Positions 49,801-63,068 of a DNA stretch of 64,000 bases are shown here, piece after piece. Within the stretch, counting starts at the first letter, position 1; the number at the start of each line of letters is the position of its first letter. Source of the DNA: Elysia chlorotica. Taxonomy: Eukaryota; Mollusca; Gastropoda; Plakobranchidae. The notes beneath the pieces were generated by a model that was given only the letters and a program-made list of their open reading frames with translations, made no database searches and was not told the DNA's origin. Both the position numbers and the translations under genes were made by a program. The stretch lies in NCBI GenBank assembly GCA_003991915.1, contig RQTK01000684.1, positions 195,626-259,625 of the forward strand, in the 5' to 3' direction.

Positions 49801-50203
49801 AGTATGCTTCTATTCTACCCGTCTTTGCACAAAATCGTTCAGTTAAAGATAATATATCCCGTTAGCATCACTGCTGTCTATGTAAATATCAATGAAACTT
49901 TTCCGCAATGTGTGTGTGCTCTCTCCAGGAAACTTGCCAGCGTGGGCAGTCAACAAGCTCACACACATGGTTGCCCCTAAGGTTATACAAAGGATTTACA
50001 AGGCCGCCAAGACTTACAGTTCGTGGAAGGCGAAAAACCGTCCAGGGTTCAAACCCTGGCTCCACCCCGAGCAGATGATGGAGTTACCTCGGTTCAACCC
50101 TGACGACATCGTCAGTAGCGAAAAGCTTGCAGCGTCCAGTGATTCCTTGGAGGAGGATGAAGGGACGTGTAAGGAGGGAGATCTAAAAGACGAGGATTAT
50201 TGA
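46118..50203 (+). CDS. STARD10: STARD10-like START-domain lipid-transfer protein
   Basis: Five coding exons (46118-46291, 47170-47317, 48348-48451, 49025-49142, 49929-50203) join in frame to 272 residues, against about 290 in vertebrate STARD10. The START domain fills most of the chain: [18 protein letters not shown] at the start, then [53 protein letters not shown] and FKPWLHPEQ near its end. An acidic Ser/Glu-rich tail ([10 protein letters not shown] to KDEDY) follows, as in vertebrate STARD10, where the C-terminal region is a phosphorylation target. The known family member transfers phosphatidylcholine and phosphatidylethanolamine between membranes; that this one does so is inferred. Intron 1 carries a SINE copy and a CT microsatellite. 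I chose the ATG at 46118 because it opens the domain directly and no upstream in-frame exon is seen. Confidence 0.94.
46351..46610 (+). repeat. tRNA-derived SINE in STARD10 intron 1
   Basis: A complete copy of the family seen at 22598. A-box-like GTAGCCGTGGGGTAG and a near-consensus B box GGTTCGAGCTC lie in the first 70 bp. The body includes GTATGTGGCAGCACATAAAA, and the tail ACGTTGGACGTTAAATC. It has diverged noticeably from the 22598 copy, so this is an independent insertion. Confidence 0.87.
46769..46845. repeat. (CT)n microsatellite in STARD10 intron 1
   Basis: A CT run with a few GT and CC interruptions at the left, pure from about 46799. It is followed within 50 bp by a T/C-rich tandem duplication. 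Confidence 0.95.
46898..47100. repeat. Two-copy pyrimidine-rich tandem duplication
   Basis: TTCCACCCCCTTATAATATT starts at 46898 and 46989. Both copies continue with ACTATTAA and later CCCTATTTTTTTCCCTTT and CATATCTATCC. The second has an extra ~20 bp in the middle. Intronic. Confidence 0.88.
48561..48630. repeat. Two-copy 35-bp tandem duplication in a STARD10 intron
   Basis: CTGTAAAGGACTTACAAGCA begins at 48561 and 48596, and the units differ by one base (AAGCTTTTT versus AAGCCTTTT). Confidence 0.93.
49214..49275 (+). repeat. Degraded SINE 3'-tail fragment
   Basis: CCACAATGTAGTCTTTATAG followed by TGTTGACGTTGGGCGCTAAG resembles the SINE tail CACAATATAGCCTATATAGT plus GTTGGACGTTAAA with several changes. 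It lies in a STARD10 intron just after the 49142 donor. Confidence 0.55.
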
Positions 50204-53200
50204 TGATGATGAGCCCTGTAGGGCTTGAGCCAGTCTTTCATCGATGTGGCAATGAACTAGTTTTTTGTTTGTTTTTGTTTTTTTACACTACTGTTACACA
50301 TGTTAATATAATTAAACATCTATTTAAAATTTGACCAACTTTACCACTGTTTGTACATTTTTTTCATACTTTTTGTTGTAATCGCTCTGAAAAGATGAAA
50401 ATAGCTTGTTAGGTTATTTGAATGTAAAGTGTTTGAGTTAAAAATTGGGCTGCATCATTAAGATTTTGAAACTTTAAAGTAAAATTTAGCTGAAAACGAG
50501 GCCTTTTATGTACCATTATGTACATGTGTTTTAACATGTATAAATCCTGTCAATATTTTATAAAAGGTTAATTGAAAACGGACCAATAGTTTATCAAATC
50601 TGTTGACTGTACACAATGTTTTCAACATGTATAATATGCCAAGTTATTTCATCTCTAGCCCTTGTTTTTTGGTGAAGTAAAAAAAACCCAACAAATTATT
50701 TTATTTTGACTTTAGAGCTTATTATAAACAGGAGCTTCAATTAAAAAGACATGGCATGGCCCACAAATTCGGTACCTAGTTTGGCATATAGTAAATCTTT
50801 TAGATTATATTTTATGTTTAATCCGACCCTCTTTCATCAATTCTGATGTATAGTGTGCTATAGATTTTCTTTCCTGTAAAATCGCTTCGTGTGTTGCTAT
50901 TAAGTCTTACCTTACATGCTTACATTGGTTTTAATATGATATGCCCATTATTGTTGTTAAAAAACTTTTTTTTTCTCATTTTTGCATTTGTTCATTTCCC
51001 GTTTTGTTGATATTGAACTAGATTTTGCCAAAATGTGTGAATAACTTACGTCACCATATTCACAGATTTTTGTCCCCAACACCCATCAATTCAATGAGAT
51101 TACATCGAGGCTTAATTATATGTGTTGATATTTGTTTTGAAACAAGTGTGGTACATACATTTTTTTTTTCAATTTAACCAATTTCTGCACAGATTCAACT
51201 GACTCTGTAAGTGTGATAAATGCTGTAACTCCTCGACAGATTATTTTTAGGAAAATGCAGATTTGCATTATTGTATTCAGTTTTTGGTTTTTATAATTAT
51301 TTTAACTTATGTTTAAAAAAATTGATAAATACTCTATTGATTCTTGAAATTAATGAGGCTACTTTCACCAGTCAAAGCGTTGAGTAGAATGATATGAGAG
51401 CTTTAAATGTGAACTTTAATAACTTTTTTACAGGCCTAATCAATGAAAAAGAAGAATGAAAACTGTTGTTTATGTATTAAGCTAAATGGTACATACCACT
51501 TCTTTGTTATGTTGCACATCTTTAAATTCTCTATTTATTTAGCGCTAAATAATGCGTGCGTCAGAAGTTAAGAAACTTTATCATTTCTAATATAACAATT
51601 TATACAATTATACAAACATTTTTTGTTTGTGGTACAGTATTTTTTCACAATATGTGTGCCATTCAGGGGCTGCATAATATACATAATTTAAAATGAACGC
51701 CCAAGGCCTATAGTTTTTATATTCTTTATATCAATTTCTTTTAAGATTTTTTTTTGTATTGCTTTGATACCTTGATAGCAGTGCCAAACCCAGAAAGTAT
51801 TTTTTTTTCCTACTAAATCATGCATATCAATAACGTTTAATGGTAGGATGGAGAAAAAGCTGTCCCCTCCTAAATACTCATGGAAATGGTTGTTTTATAT
51901 TTAACACATGAGTACATGTTTTCAAAATAATTTTACATCACCTAAGTCTCTTAGGCTAAAAAGGGATTATAAAAAGGAGTGATTAAAGATATGAAGCTAG
52001 ATCCCTAAACATTTCTTAATGATGCCAGTTTTCTGTAAATTTACAGATTTTCAGTTTTTAAAAAAGTTGGAAGGTCAGCAGTAAAAGTTTATCAAGACGT
52101 TTTTTTGTGTGTGTGATGCAGAATGCTATGCCGTTGTAAGCAAGAGGTTCAGTAAAAAAAAAAAAAGATCCTGTTGGTGTCCTTGATTTCTACTCAATCC
52201 GAAGCTTTTTGTTTTGTATGCACAGACATATTTAATTTATTGCCCTATAATGCGCAATGTACTTTAAGAATGAAATCAGCCTCTGTGATGTGATGATCCA
52301 TGAAAATATGTTTTTTTCTCTCAAAATGTTTCATATGTTCACATATTATGGCTGAAATTACTTATTTAAATTCTTTTGGTATTGGCTGTGCCTGTTGGAT
52401 TTCGGATTCATGGATTTTGCTATGTAATGACGTCAACTTTTCTTTTAAATTAGATAAGGGAAAACAGAACTAACACTCAAAATTGCATGCTGAGAGTTGC
52501 AAAGAGAATTGAGGCTATAAATCTTTAAATTTTTCTCTATCTCGTGATACGCTTGCTTATATTAGACCTGCATGTCTGGCGACAATTGTAGGATTGCCTA
52601 CAATCACGATCGATTGGCTAAATTTTATGACCAAAATTCAAGTGACTTCATACTATTGACGTGTCGGCAAACCGCCACTCTATCAGCGGCTAGCAGTCAA
52701 GTCCATGTATTGTTGAAAGTCGATCATGGGATTGCCGACATTTTCGGAAAATTAAATTAAAAGGCGTCCTCTTTTAATGTTGAGATTAAGTCAAGATTGG
52801 GCATGGTGATGGGTGTGAAAAAGTTCAATCTGGTTAGGGCTCACATGCAGCTCTATCATATAGATTAATTATGTGTTAGTCAGTAGGCCCAAATTTGTTC
52901 CATTCTAGTCACCTTTACACCTGGTCGATCTACCAGATAGAGAACAAGATATTTTAAGAGAAAATGTAGTTTGACTTTGTTTGGGATTGGATTGTGAGGA
53001 GGGAAATGGTGGCCCTTACTGTGTGAAAACAACAACACTAAATGGTTTTGGAGCATATTTAACATTTACAATTTACTATTTCAATCTTCTCGTCACTCCA
53101 TTAACTGTTTATCCAAAGAGAAACTAAGATGAAACTGTGAGGCTTTTTTTTCTTTCAGCTTGGGGAAATCCAATTTGTGCTAATTGTGGTGCTGTTAACA

Positions 53201-56200
53201 ACAAACTTTCAAGAAAAAAATGAATTCTGTAATTTTACAGACCAGACATTAAAAAATAAATAGTAACACTTTTCTCAAATAATCAATTTATGACTGATGG
53301 ATGTGAATTTTTTTAATGTAGGGAAATTGTAAACATGCTAAAAGAATACTTTGTGATTGTGTATTAAAAAAAAAGATTTGTCTAACAACTGGCCCTACAC
53401 ACTGAATTTCTTAAATTTGATAAAAAAAAAAAAAAAGTACTGTTTTCAAGAACACAGACTCAATTTATTCGTGCTCTTAGGAAATAAAAGTTTACAACAA
53501 CAAAAAAATTATAAAGTTTTGGTAATACATTTTTATAATATTGAAGAACTTGTTGAATGCATTGCTTTAAATCTTTATTATATCGTGTATGTTAAAAAAG
53601 ACATATATTCAAGCCATTTTCAATGAGTGTTTTTTCCCCTTATAATTTTGGGCATAAAGGGATTAGCATTATTGGTTTGGTAAATTCTGTCGGGCAAATA
53701 ATCCTGCCATGCATTAGATCCCCCCAGGGTAACTGTCATCTGTCAGTATCTTCATTCTCGAGTCTCCAATCTATGTATGTTGTTTTAATTCTTGTTCTTT
53801 TTCAAGATGTTTTGCCGACCTTTTGCTTTGCATATGTTTACGATTTGAATATATGATTGAGATGCTCTTTACTGCTGCCTCCTTATTGTGTTCCCATGAT
53901 GAACTTATTACTTTCATATATGTATAAACATGATTTTTGAAGTTCTAGGAAAAGTCTGTCTGTCTTCGTAAGTGGTCACAATTTCTCAAACCAGCCATCA
54001 TTTCTTTTAACGAAAAAAAAAAAAAGGAAAAGGCTGGACAAAAAAACAACAAATCTAGAATGCAATCTTATTCTCTATGAAAACTGTGCAAAGTTCTTTC
54101 TTAGAAGATAGGGAATGAGTTGGTCCAACGGTAGAGGGTGAAGCTTCTAATCAAAAGGTTGCTTCGCTGGTCCTTACCCCAATCAGTGTAATGTAACCAG
54201 CCTAGTTCCTGGTATCCCATTCTGGGGTCCCGTCATCTTATAAGATACTTCTTGAAAGGTTTTGAGATGTTAAACTAGCACAGAAAAGAAATAAAACTGC
54301 ATCTTTTGAAAATGGTTAAAGAGGAAAAAATATTATTATTATTATTAATCATTAATAGGTGAAAATAAATGTGTCTGCTGAGGAGGTAAATATTGGTACA
54401 TGTATATGTAACTTAAAACAATTTCAAAGATCATAATGTTGAATTTTTGCCGTGAACATTGTTGAATATTGATGTCATAGCATGCACAGAGAATATTATT
54501 AGCTTTTAGAATATCAGGATTTCCTACATGTACGTCATTTGTTGTTGTTTTTTTTTGCTTTTGTTTTTCTAAATTTTATTCCCCTTGCTGTTGCCATAGG
54601 AGGAGCAAAGTTAAGTCCATGTTCATTTCAGTGGAATCGAAATACGGTATCAGGTAAATGTTACCAAAGCTTCAAAGCAGGCTTTGAATATCTTCGCCAC
54701 GCTACGATTAATGCATAAGTGAGACTTGTGCTAAATGCATGTGATGTATTGATGTGAAGGTGAACATAAAATGTAGCTCATTATACTTTCAGATGATAAA
54801 TGCGCTGTAAATATCTTATTAAAGATATGTGTCCAATTTGAAACAAAAATAAGGAAATGAAAACATTTTTTAGTGATTATAATTATCTTTAAAAGGCATA
54901 ATCATAGCACAGTGTTAATATAAACTTTGGTCATTATTTTCTGCATTTGCTCAAAATGTGTTGAACGAAGGAGTGAACTGACGTGATATGCTGCAGTATT
55001 ACTCATGTGTTCATATTAAATATAATATTTGGTGATGTTATGGAAATCTACCTATGTAAAGTAGTTCATTATATTAATGTCAATTAGGATAGCATAATGT
55101 TTTTTTTTATTATTTGAAATTGCAAAATTATAACCATGCTCGCTAAGCTCAAAGTCATGTACCAGTATTTTATTTATTCTGTCTGAAGTTATTGAATTAT
55201 AGATAGCGACTTTTGGACTTAATATTACCATAATGAAAGTATGTATGTAACAGTATATTAAGAAATTTATTGGTTATTGCAGACTAGAAAACGAAAGATA
55301 CTGGTATTATTGTGAGAGTTATTCCATTAAAATTATTTTTATTAAAATGAAAGCCTTCCCTATGTATAGTGCTTATTACAGAAGTAAATAAAACTTTGCA
55401 CCAAGTGTAAAAGTGATCTACAGTATTCACAAATTCAGCGCATTTCAAACAGTTCACAACACTTACTGTGTTGTTTTTTTTTGTTGAGAATGAGCGAACC
55501 AGATTATGAGATAGTGTATTCTGATCACAATTTTATCTAACTCTTTTAAAGAAACAAAATAGAATAGATCACTTTATAACAAAGTTTTGTTAACTTCAGT
55601 AAATTTGTATGTACAAAATGGAGCCTAGATTGAAATTAAAAATGAAGAAAAAAAAGCTTCAAATACACACACACACACACAAACACACCAAACCATTATG
55701 TCATAGATATAGTCAATAACCCCTTGTTTGTTTGTTGTTGTTGTTTTTAGACTATGTCAAGGTAATAAACTTCTGCAGCCAATTGTAAATAATTTATATA
55801 CGTATATATACAAATATGAATTTAAAAAAATGACATATATACAATTATACTGAGGGGAATATCATAGCATAGCACTGTGGTTTATCTAACCTTTTTGTTT
55901 AATAATCTAGTCTAGTGCCTTGGGTACAGGAAATGTATTTATATTAGACTTAGAGAAAGTACAGACAAAACCCCATACTTTTCAAACAACTAGAATAGAC
56001 AATGTCCAGGTGTGAAATTTGTAAGAACTTTGGCATCATTGTGATTTTTCTCGTCTGTCTCTGTTCTTCTGTCTTCGACAGTGGATACGGGTTTAAAAAA
56101 AAAGGAACAAATTGTTACATTTTTTTCCTCCTGACATTCTTTTAATTATTCTATTTAATTATCATAGTTCATCGTTATCTGAGAGTGAGTAATTTTTTTT

Positions 56201-56379
56201 TGTTTTTTTTTTTCAAATTGTTGTATTGGCTTATTTTGAAACATTTCAATCCATCAACTGCAACATCAGCTCTTCAGTGGTGATACAAGTTTATATTTTT
56301 ATCGGGAAATTATGTTTGTATTCGTCTACAAAGCTTTACCATATTTTCTATCTATTTAAATAGGCTAACGTTATGAAGC
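50204..56379. other. STARD10 3' UTR and AT-rich intergenic region
   Basis: The STARD10 3' UTR starts here. Its end is unclear because no AATAAA stands out near the stop, and several appear only beyond 54288. I see no gene. The open frame at 52572-52760 has no family resemblance and overlaps a small hairpin (ATTGTAGG/CCTACAAT near 52587-52606). A tRNA-like SINE sits at 54117-54285. Confidence 0.45.
54117..54285 (+). repeat. Possible second tRNA-like SINE family
   Basis: GAGTTGGTCCAACGGTAGAG resembles a tRNA A-box region, and 30 bp later AAGGTTGCTTCGCTGGTCC could be a degenerate B box. A body reading CAGTGTAATGTAACCAGCCT then GGTATCCCATTCTGGGGTCC and a TTAAACTAGCA end follow. It shares GTAATGTAACCAG and GGTATCCC wording with the other SINE, so it may be a distant relative. 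Only one copy is seen in the window. Confidence 0.5.
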
Positions 56380-56831
56380 AATGGACTGTATCTAAATCTA
56401 TTGGCAGCTGAATAACTTCCTGAGTCAGGGATCAAATTCCATGTGACATAAAGGGATTTGACATAAACTAATACCTTATGATCTTTCTTTTTAATTTCCT
56501 ACTGCTTTTGATGATGCTGTTCTGATTTTGTTCTCAGGTCACAGTGCGCATGAAAATGTTACTGCACTTATTATAGTGAAGGCTATTTTTTAAAGCTTCA
56601 AAGCTTCATTTAAAGCTAACATTATATTTTTTTTAAGTGCAGTAACATTTTCATGTGCACTGTGACCTGAGAATAAAATCAAAACAGCAGCATCAAAAGC
56701 AGTAGGAAATTAAAAAGTTGGATCATAAGGTATTAATCTATGTCAAGTTCCTTTTCGTCGCCATAAACTTGGCATTTTATATCAGACTCAGGAAGTTATT
56801 CAGCTGCCAGTAGATTTAGATACAGTCCATT
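56380..56831. repeat. Fold-back (MITE-like) inverted-repeat element
   Basis: The left arm 56380-56570 begins AATGGACTGTATCTAAATCT. The right arm 56634-56831 ends with its diverged reverse complement, AGATTTAGATACAGTCCATT. Inner ends are GTTACTGCACTTA and TAAGTGCAGTAAC around a ~60-bp AT-rich spacer. Arms differ by several substitutions and indels, unlike the perfect palindrome at 716-1759, so this is an aged genomic element and not a read artefact. No coding content is present. I could not define target-site duplications with confidence. Confidence 0.85.
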
Positions 56832-57684
56832 TTATTATTATTATTATTTATATTTTTATTATTACTTTTTTTTTTTACAAGTGTTACTATTTGTGAATTT
56901 CTCAGCTTCTAAGGAGTTTCAGGGATCCCAATGATTGTAATAATGTATTCGTACATCCACAACTTGATCTCTTCAACACAATTTTTATACAGGAACAAAT
57001 TGCTTTTCAACTGTTTAAATATTATGGAATACAATTTGAATCATGATCCTTGTACTGAAGTGTATTGCCAATGAAGTCTCACATAGTATATTTGTTTCCT
57101 CCTCGGTTGCAGATAACTGATGGGTTAGAGATATATACACACTATTTTTTTTTAATTAGTGCATATTATTCATAATATCAACCAGAATTATACATTATTG
57201 ATGTTTTAATGTTTTATGTAAGCTCACATTGTTTCAAGTCTTTTTTGTTACATGTAAAAATCTGAGGAAAACAAGCCAAAGAAAAATAACCATCACTTAG
57301 TTGCTCTTGAGGAAATGTTAAGACTTAAAGGAGATAGTATTCCACTAATTACACGGAAAGATGTTTGTTTTACCGTTGGGTGATTTCAATTTCAAAAGTT
57401 GGTATTCTATGCATAAATTAATTCTTCCTGGAAGTTTTTATTGGCAGGATGCATATATTATTTTGCTCCAAATAAAGTAAGATAAATGACAAACAAAAAC
57501 AACGAAAGTAAAAAAACAGGCTTAGTGTGTTTATTTAAGGACATTTTAGTTCGTCAACACAGTGTTCAGACCAAGGATAGTCACAATTCTACATTAACTG
57601 TTAATGTGACTTTCTTGACCTACTGCCGTTGCATGTTCCAGTTCTTCATCTGTGACACTTCGGCAGCTTTCTTGGTCCTTGATG

Positions 57685-57825
57685 TGAGTTGAGTTGAGTT
57701 GAGTTGAGTTGGTTTAACGTCCAACATCAGCACTATATAGGCTATATTGTGAACGGGCCCCAAGACTGATGTCTGACAATTTTATGTGCTGCCACACACG
57801 AGGCAGGGCGGGGATGAGTTTTTGT
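57685..57825 (-). repeat. SINE copy, 5'-truncated, minus strand
   Basis: GAGTT repeated about five times leads into GGTTTAACGTCCAACATCAG and TATAGGCTATATTGTGAA, then CCAAGACTGATGTCTGACAA and TTTTATGTGCTGCCACA. Read on the minus strand this is the 3' half of the SINE at 22598. The GAGTT repeats correspond to the AACTC 3' terminus. Confidence 0.85.
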
Positions 57826-58540
57826 CCATTTCTGCCGGCCGTGCGCTATTTATGTGATCCTAGTCACACTGTAGGGATAACATACCGGAAGTTTTTTTGA
57901 AGGAGATGTACACCATTATTTTGGAATGAATGATAAATTGTGTATTGCTTTTATGAAATCATAACATATTACTGTGTTGAGTCTCAAGATCACAAAATAA
58001 AAAGTCAAACTTGACTTTTCTTTTAAACCGTACTTATTTGTTCTAGGCATGTCTATTCTATTTTTTTTTGTCAAATTCATACCCAGTTATATCTTTAATG
58101 TCAATTTTAGTTAGATATTTTCTTAATGTTCACACATTATTTTTTAAAATAATTATTTGCTTTGAAAAAAATTTTTCTTCATTACGTCATATTATTGTAA
58201 TTTTTATTTTGTTTGTTTTTTCAAGTAACCAGTGAACAAAACTTTTATAAGTTTAGTAAAATTGTCTGCTACTTAGTGCACTGTCTTTGTTGAAGACTAA
58301 GTCGCTTTAGTATTTTCCCCTAGGCATTTCAAAGTCACATTGTGATATTCAACTTTTAAGTGTGATTTCAAGTTTTTCTTTCTCTTTCTGTGATCGCAGG
58401 TTATGTTATCTGATAATGCACAGGCCATGTGAAGCAATACTCATGGCTCCCTACCCTATTTCTTATCCTCTAGAAATGTTGTGCTTTGTAAACAAAAGCT
58501 TGTGGTGAAGTAGGCGTGGTTTAATCCCTTCAAATCTTCA
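57826..58540. other. AT-rich intergenic stretch
   Basis: No gene or clear repeat seen. GAAGACTAAGTCG near 58291 is a faint relative of the GAGACTAAGTCC unit that becomes the 33-bp array downstream. Confidence 0.4.
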
Positions 58541-58991
58541 GTAAAGACTAAGTCTTGTTGGTTACATTGAGAAGATTCAATGGTTCTTAGTCACAGAAGA
58601 AAGTCAATGGTCACTGCAGATTTGCTTTGTTATTATCTCCAGTAGAGACTAAGTCCTGTTGCTTACATTGAATAGTAGAGACTAAGTCCTGTTGGTAACA
58701 TTGAATAGTAGAGACTAAGTCCTGTTGGTAACATTGAATAGTAGAGACTAAGTCCTGTTGGTAACATTGAATAGTAGAGACTAAGCCCTGTTGGTAACAT
58801 TGAATAGTAGAGACTAAGTCCTGTTGGTTACATTGTTGGTAGAAGTAGCGTGGTTTAACATTGAATAGTAGAGACTAAGTCCTGTTGGTTACATTGAGAA
58901 GATTCAATGGTTCTTAGTCACAGAAGAAAGTCAATCGTCACTGCAGATTTGCTTTGTTCTATCTCTTTCTTATTTCCATTGGAGATAGAAC
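58541..58991. repeat. 33-bp tandem array nested in a larger duplication
   Basis: Seven units of AGTAGAGACTAAGTCCTGTT plus GGTAACATTGAAT start at 58641, 58674, 58707, 58740, 58773, 58806 and 58866. The sixth carries a 27-bp insertion. Flanks at 58541-58640 and 58866-58965 share a ~100-bp block with GAGAAGATTCAATGGTTCTT and CACTGCAGATTTGCTTTGTT. A perfect 10-bp hairpin (GTTCTATCTC/GAGATAGAAC) closes the region at 58956-58991. Confidence 0.93.
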
Positions 58992-61900
58992 AAAGGAGTT
59001 CTCAGATGACAAGTAGTTAAATCCTTGTACATGTACCATAATAATTATACTCTGGGAATCTTTTTTCATCGCTCATACAATCTTACAACTTTTCACAAAT
59101 TCAATTGCACATGTGTTTAAACATTCATTCATAAAAAATTGTTGCCTCTCAAAGAGTTAACTTAAAGGCTTACACTGCTGCAGTAAAACTGTCTTACATA
59201 TTACATTAAAACTTATGGGAGTGGTTGTCCCTAGTTTTGATTTACAGTGCTACCTATGTTAGATCTACTTCTTCCTGGCTTTAAATTGCATTTACAAAGA
59301 CTTGTAAATTCCAAAAAAATTACTGTTTACACACTTAGGTGGTGCAGGGTTGTAGAGTGGGCAGCGGTCACTGCTAAAAAGTCATTCCTTGAGTGATTAC
59401 ATTCCAAAAATACCTGGCAAAGTCACAGGAGTAGTGTACTAAGACCCCAAATGAGCGATCTTTTATGACTATGTGGCACAGTTAGATTAGTTAATATATT
59501 TGTTATGAGGACTGAACAAAAATACTGTCAGAGTATCAATCTGTCCTAAATTTTATAAGAATAATGTAGAAATAGACAAGTAGTACCATTTGTTACCCAT
59601 TTACGTCGCCACGGAAGTCAGTTCGGTGGCTTGACCTGTAGTCGTAGAGGCCTTGCATCCCGTATATTTATAATTATATCTATCCGAACTTGTAACCTCT
59701 GTGGGTTATTTTTGTAGATCGTGTTTTCACAAACAGATAGATATAATCATATATATACTATGTTATCTTACCCTCTTTTGTTTTTGTACAGAGCTGCTTA
59801 AACATAAGTGCTGGGGAAATTAGTATATTAAAATTTGAAGAAAAAAAAAAAGAAAAATTTTTCTTTCTTTGTAGCATGGGCTTAGAAAGGTAGCAGGGCA
59901 CAAATATATACATTGTATACTGTTTCATTATTGAGATTCAATAAACTTTTTTTTTTGTCAAATGTTTTGATGACATATGTGTTTGCTTCTTTCAGTATCC
60001 ATGTTTATATTTTTTGGGATGTTTGAAATATTCACGTTTATTATTACGAACTAAAGAAAATTGTCAATAAATTCAAGTGTAGATGGAGGTGTGTTGATGC
60101 CAACATTGCTATCTTTATTTATATCCGTAGAACCTATGCCAAACAATAACTGTTCTGGTCAAAGCAAATATTAGGATTAGTAGTGGTTTAAAATAATTGT
60201 CATATGCTATGTATACAAATAATTGTCATATGCTATGTATACATGTGTCTGGTCTAGATTGAAACACTTATACCCCAAATAACATGTCCTTTGCTCCTAG
60301 TTTAAAATCTCACTTTGATGGGTCCTTATCGCCAACTCTTAAACTTTTTGTCATTTTACAGTACGCCAGTATAGTTTTAGAAATTAAGATTATTTAGAAC
60401 AAATTTTTGTCTTTATAATTTGTATGACTAGGCCGATGCTAGTTTTATCCTATAAAAAAAGCAACACATTAGTCTGATGTGTTAAGCCAACATTTTGTCA
60501 GATGTGACTTTGAAAAAAAAACAAAAAAAACACCTCTTTAACTATGCTTGCCTTAAATGAAAATCCTTTCTTAACTTGTGCATTGTCTCATACAACATTA
60601 TCAGGTCAAGTTTGTGAAATTCTGACTGGTCTACCAGTATTTAATTCAGAATAATTACTATCACAACTTAACAGTAAAATAAAAACTTCCAATCACTTCA
60701 CTACATAGAGGCCTTTTCATCTTACAGATGAAAATACATGTATTGCAGGTTATGAGAACTACAATGAGACACATAAAAAAAAAAGAAAAGAAAAGAAAGA
60801 ACAAACATGACACATTATTCAGGTGATGATGCATACATTATGCTTATGCAACATTGCCTTTTATTTTATAGTTTACCACAACCACAAAGAAGAGATAGCA
60901 AAAAGATATGAAAGAATTTTCACAAGATTTTTCCACTCTAAATACATTGTATTGTGCACTGTAGTCATAATTTGTGCAAATCATATTGAAAATAAGAATA
61001 ATCAACTCAGAAAACTAACATTTACAACATATAATGGTGCAGACCTCCATTTAAATATGTTATTTTATCAATATAAAATACATCTACAACATTAACATTT
61101 CAATTCGATATCAATTTTCAAAATACATTTAAAAATAAAAATGTGAATACTGACATAAAAAAAAAAAAAAAAAAAGATAAATTATAACATTGCCACACAT
61201 TCACACTAAAGGTGAATCGCCTAGTCTCTTATTGTAGGGCTTTGAAAAGGCTTTTTCTTTGGTCTAATTATAATTATTTCTGTCATTTTCGAATGGTTAC
61301 ACTACAGTCTTTCAACACATCAATGAGATTAAGTGGTCTTCAATATCACATAAAAACAATAGAAACTGTTAACATGTTTTCACACAGAAAAGTAAAACTT
61401 CAATAAAAGTGTTCACATTGTCTGATTATTGTAAAAAGGACATTTCTTTAACTGGAAAGATTTAAGATTTTAAAAGAAAATGTAGTCATTACAAACAATT
61501 TCATATTTCATGAAATCAATACGGTGCAGTCTTAGTTATAATGTGCCCATTAAGAACAAAGTTAACAAAATTGGAACACTAAAAAATGTGATACAATTGA
61601 TTGTTTAAAAAAAATTAAACTTCCCAAACAAAATGTTTACACTGCAATAACCAAAAAACATTTATAAATTTGGCTAATTAAAAAACATAAAACAACACAT
61701 ATAGGTTAAAATCAAACGCCTTCTATGAAATTTTTAAGACTGCTGTCACATAATGGTTGGTAAAATACACATTCTGCTAAGTACATTATAAAGTTCCAAT
61801 TAACATGGTATTTCTATAATAAAAGAACTTATTAGTAAAACAAAATGCTCTGCAAATACTACACCAGAAAGTTAAACTCAAAATTTAAATAGAAATCCAT

Positions 61901-62283
61901 GTTTTGTCAAAATACTTTTAATATCACTGCTATTGAATTCAATATTTTCATTACATTTACAATGTTAGAAAAACAAAACCACACATAGATAATGTTTGAA
62001 ACAATCCAATAGACATGAAGTGGTACTTGTTGTTAGTTATTAGACTTCGAAAATAATAATAACTGCTGGTTCTGTAATTAATAGAATAATACCAATCAAA
62101 AGCCCCAACATCATTTCCTACCTCCAACCATCTACTAGCATAGGTTGCATTTTCTTACTTTTGCAGGAGAAAGGTTTCAAGTTGGCTCCCTTTTTAAAAA
62201 AATTGATAAATCAGTCTCAACTCTACTTTATTTGAGCTTTTAAACATTTTCACCATTCTAATATCTGCTGGGGAAGCCTGTTT
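58992..62283. other. AT-rich gene-poor interval
   Basis: No coding exon recognised. It contains a two-copy 26-bp duplication of AATTGTCATATGCTATGTAT (60192-60242) and A/T homopolymers (for example 61157-61176). Its right end abuts the SQSTM1 inverted duplication. If SQSTM1 is a minus-strand gene, its 3' UTR continues leftward into this interval. Confidence 0.45.
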
Positions 62284-63066
<783 letters not shown>

Positions 63067-63068
63067 AT

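Noticed and set aside
52572..52760. 62-residue plus-strand open frame in the STARD10 downstream region
   Set aside because: No domain, no splice context, and it includes a small hairpin; more likely chance or repeat-derived.
54600..54653. Exon-like 54-bp segment with an acceptor (GTTGCCATAG) and donor (CAGGTAAATG)
   Set aside because: The open frame is short and matches nothing I know, and no neighbouring exon on the same strand supports it.
58641..58900. CRISPR-like direct repeat array
   Set aside because: The 33-bp units are contiguous with no unique spacers, and the context is a eukaryotic genome.
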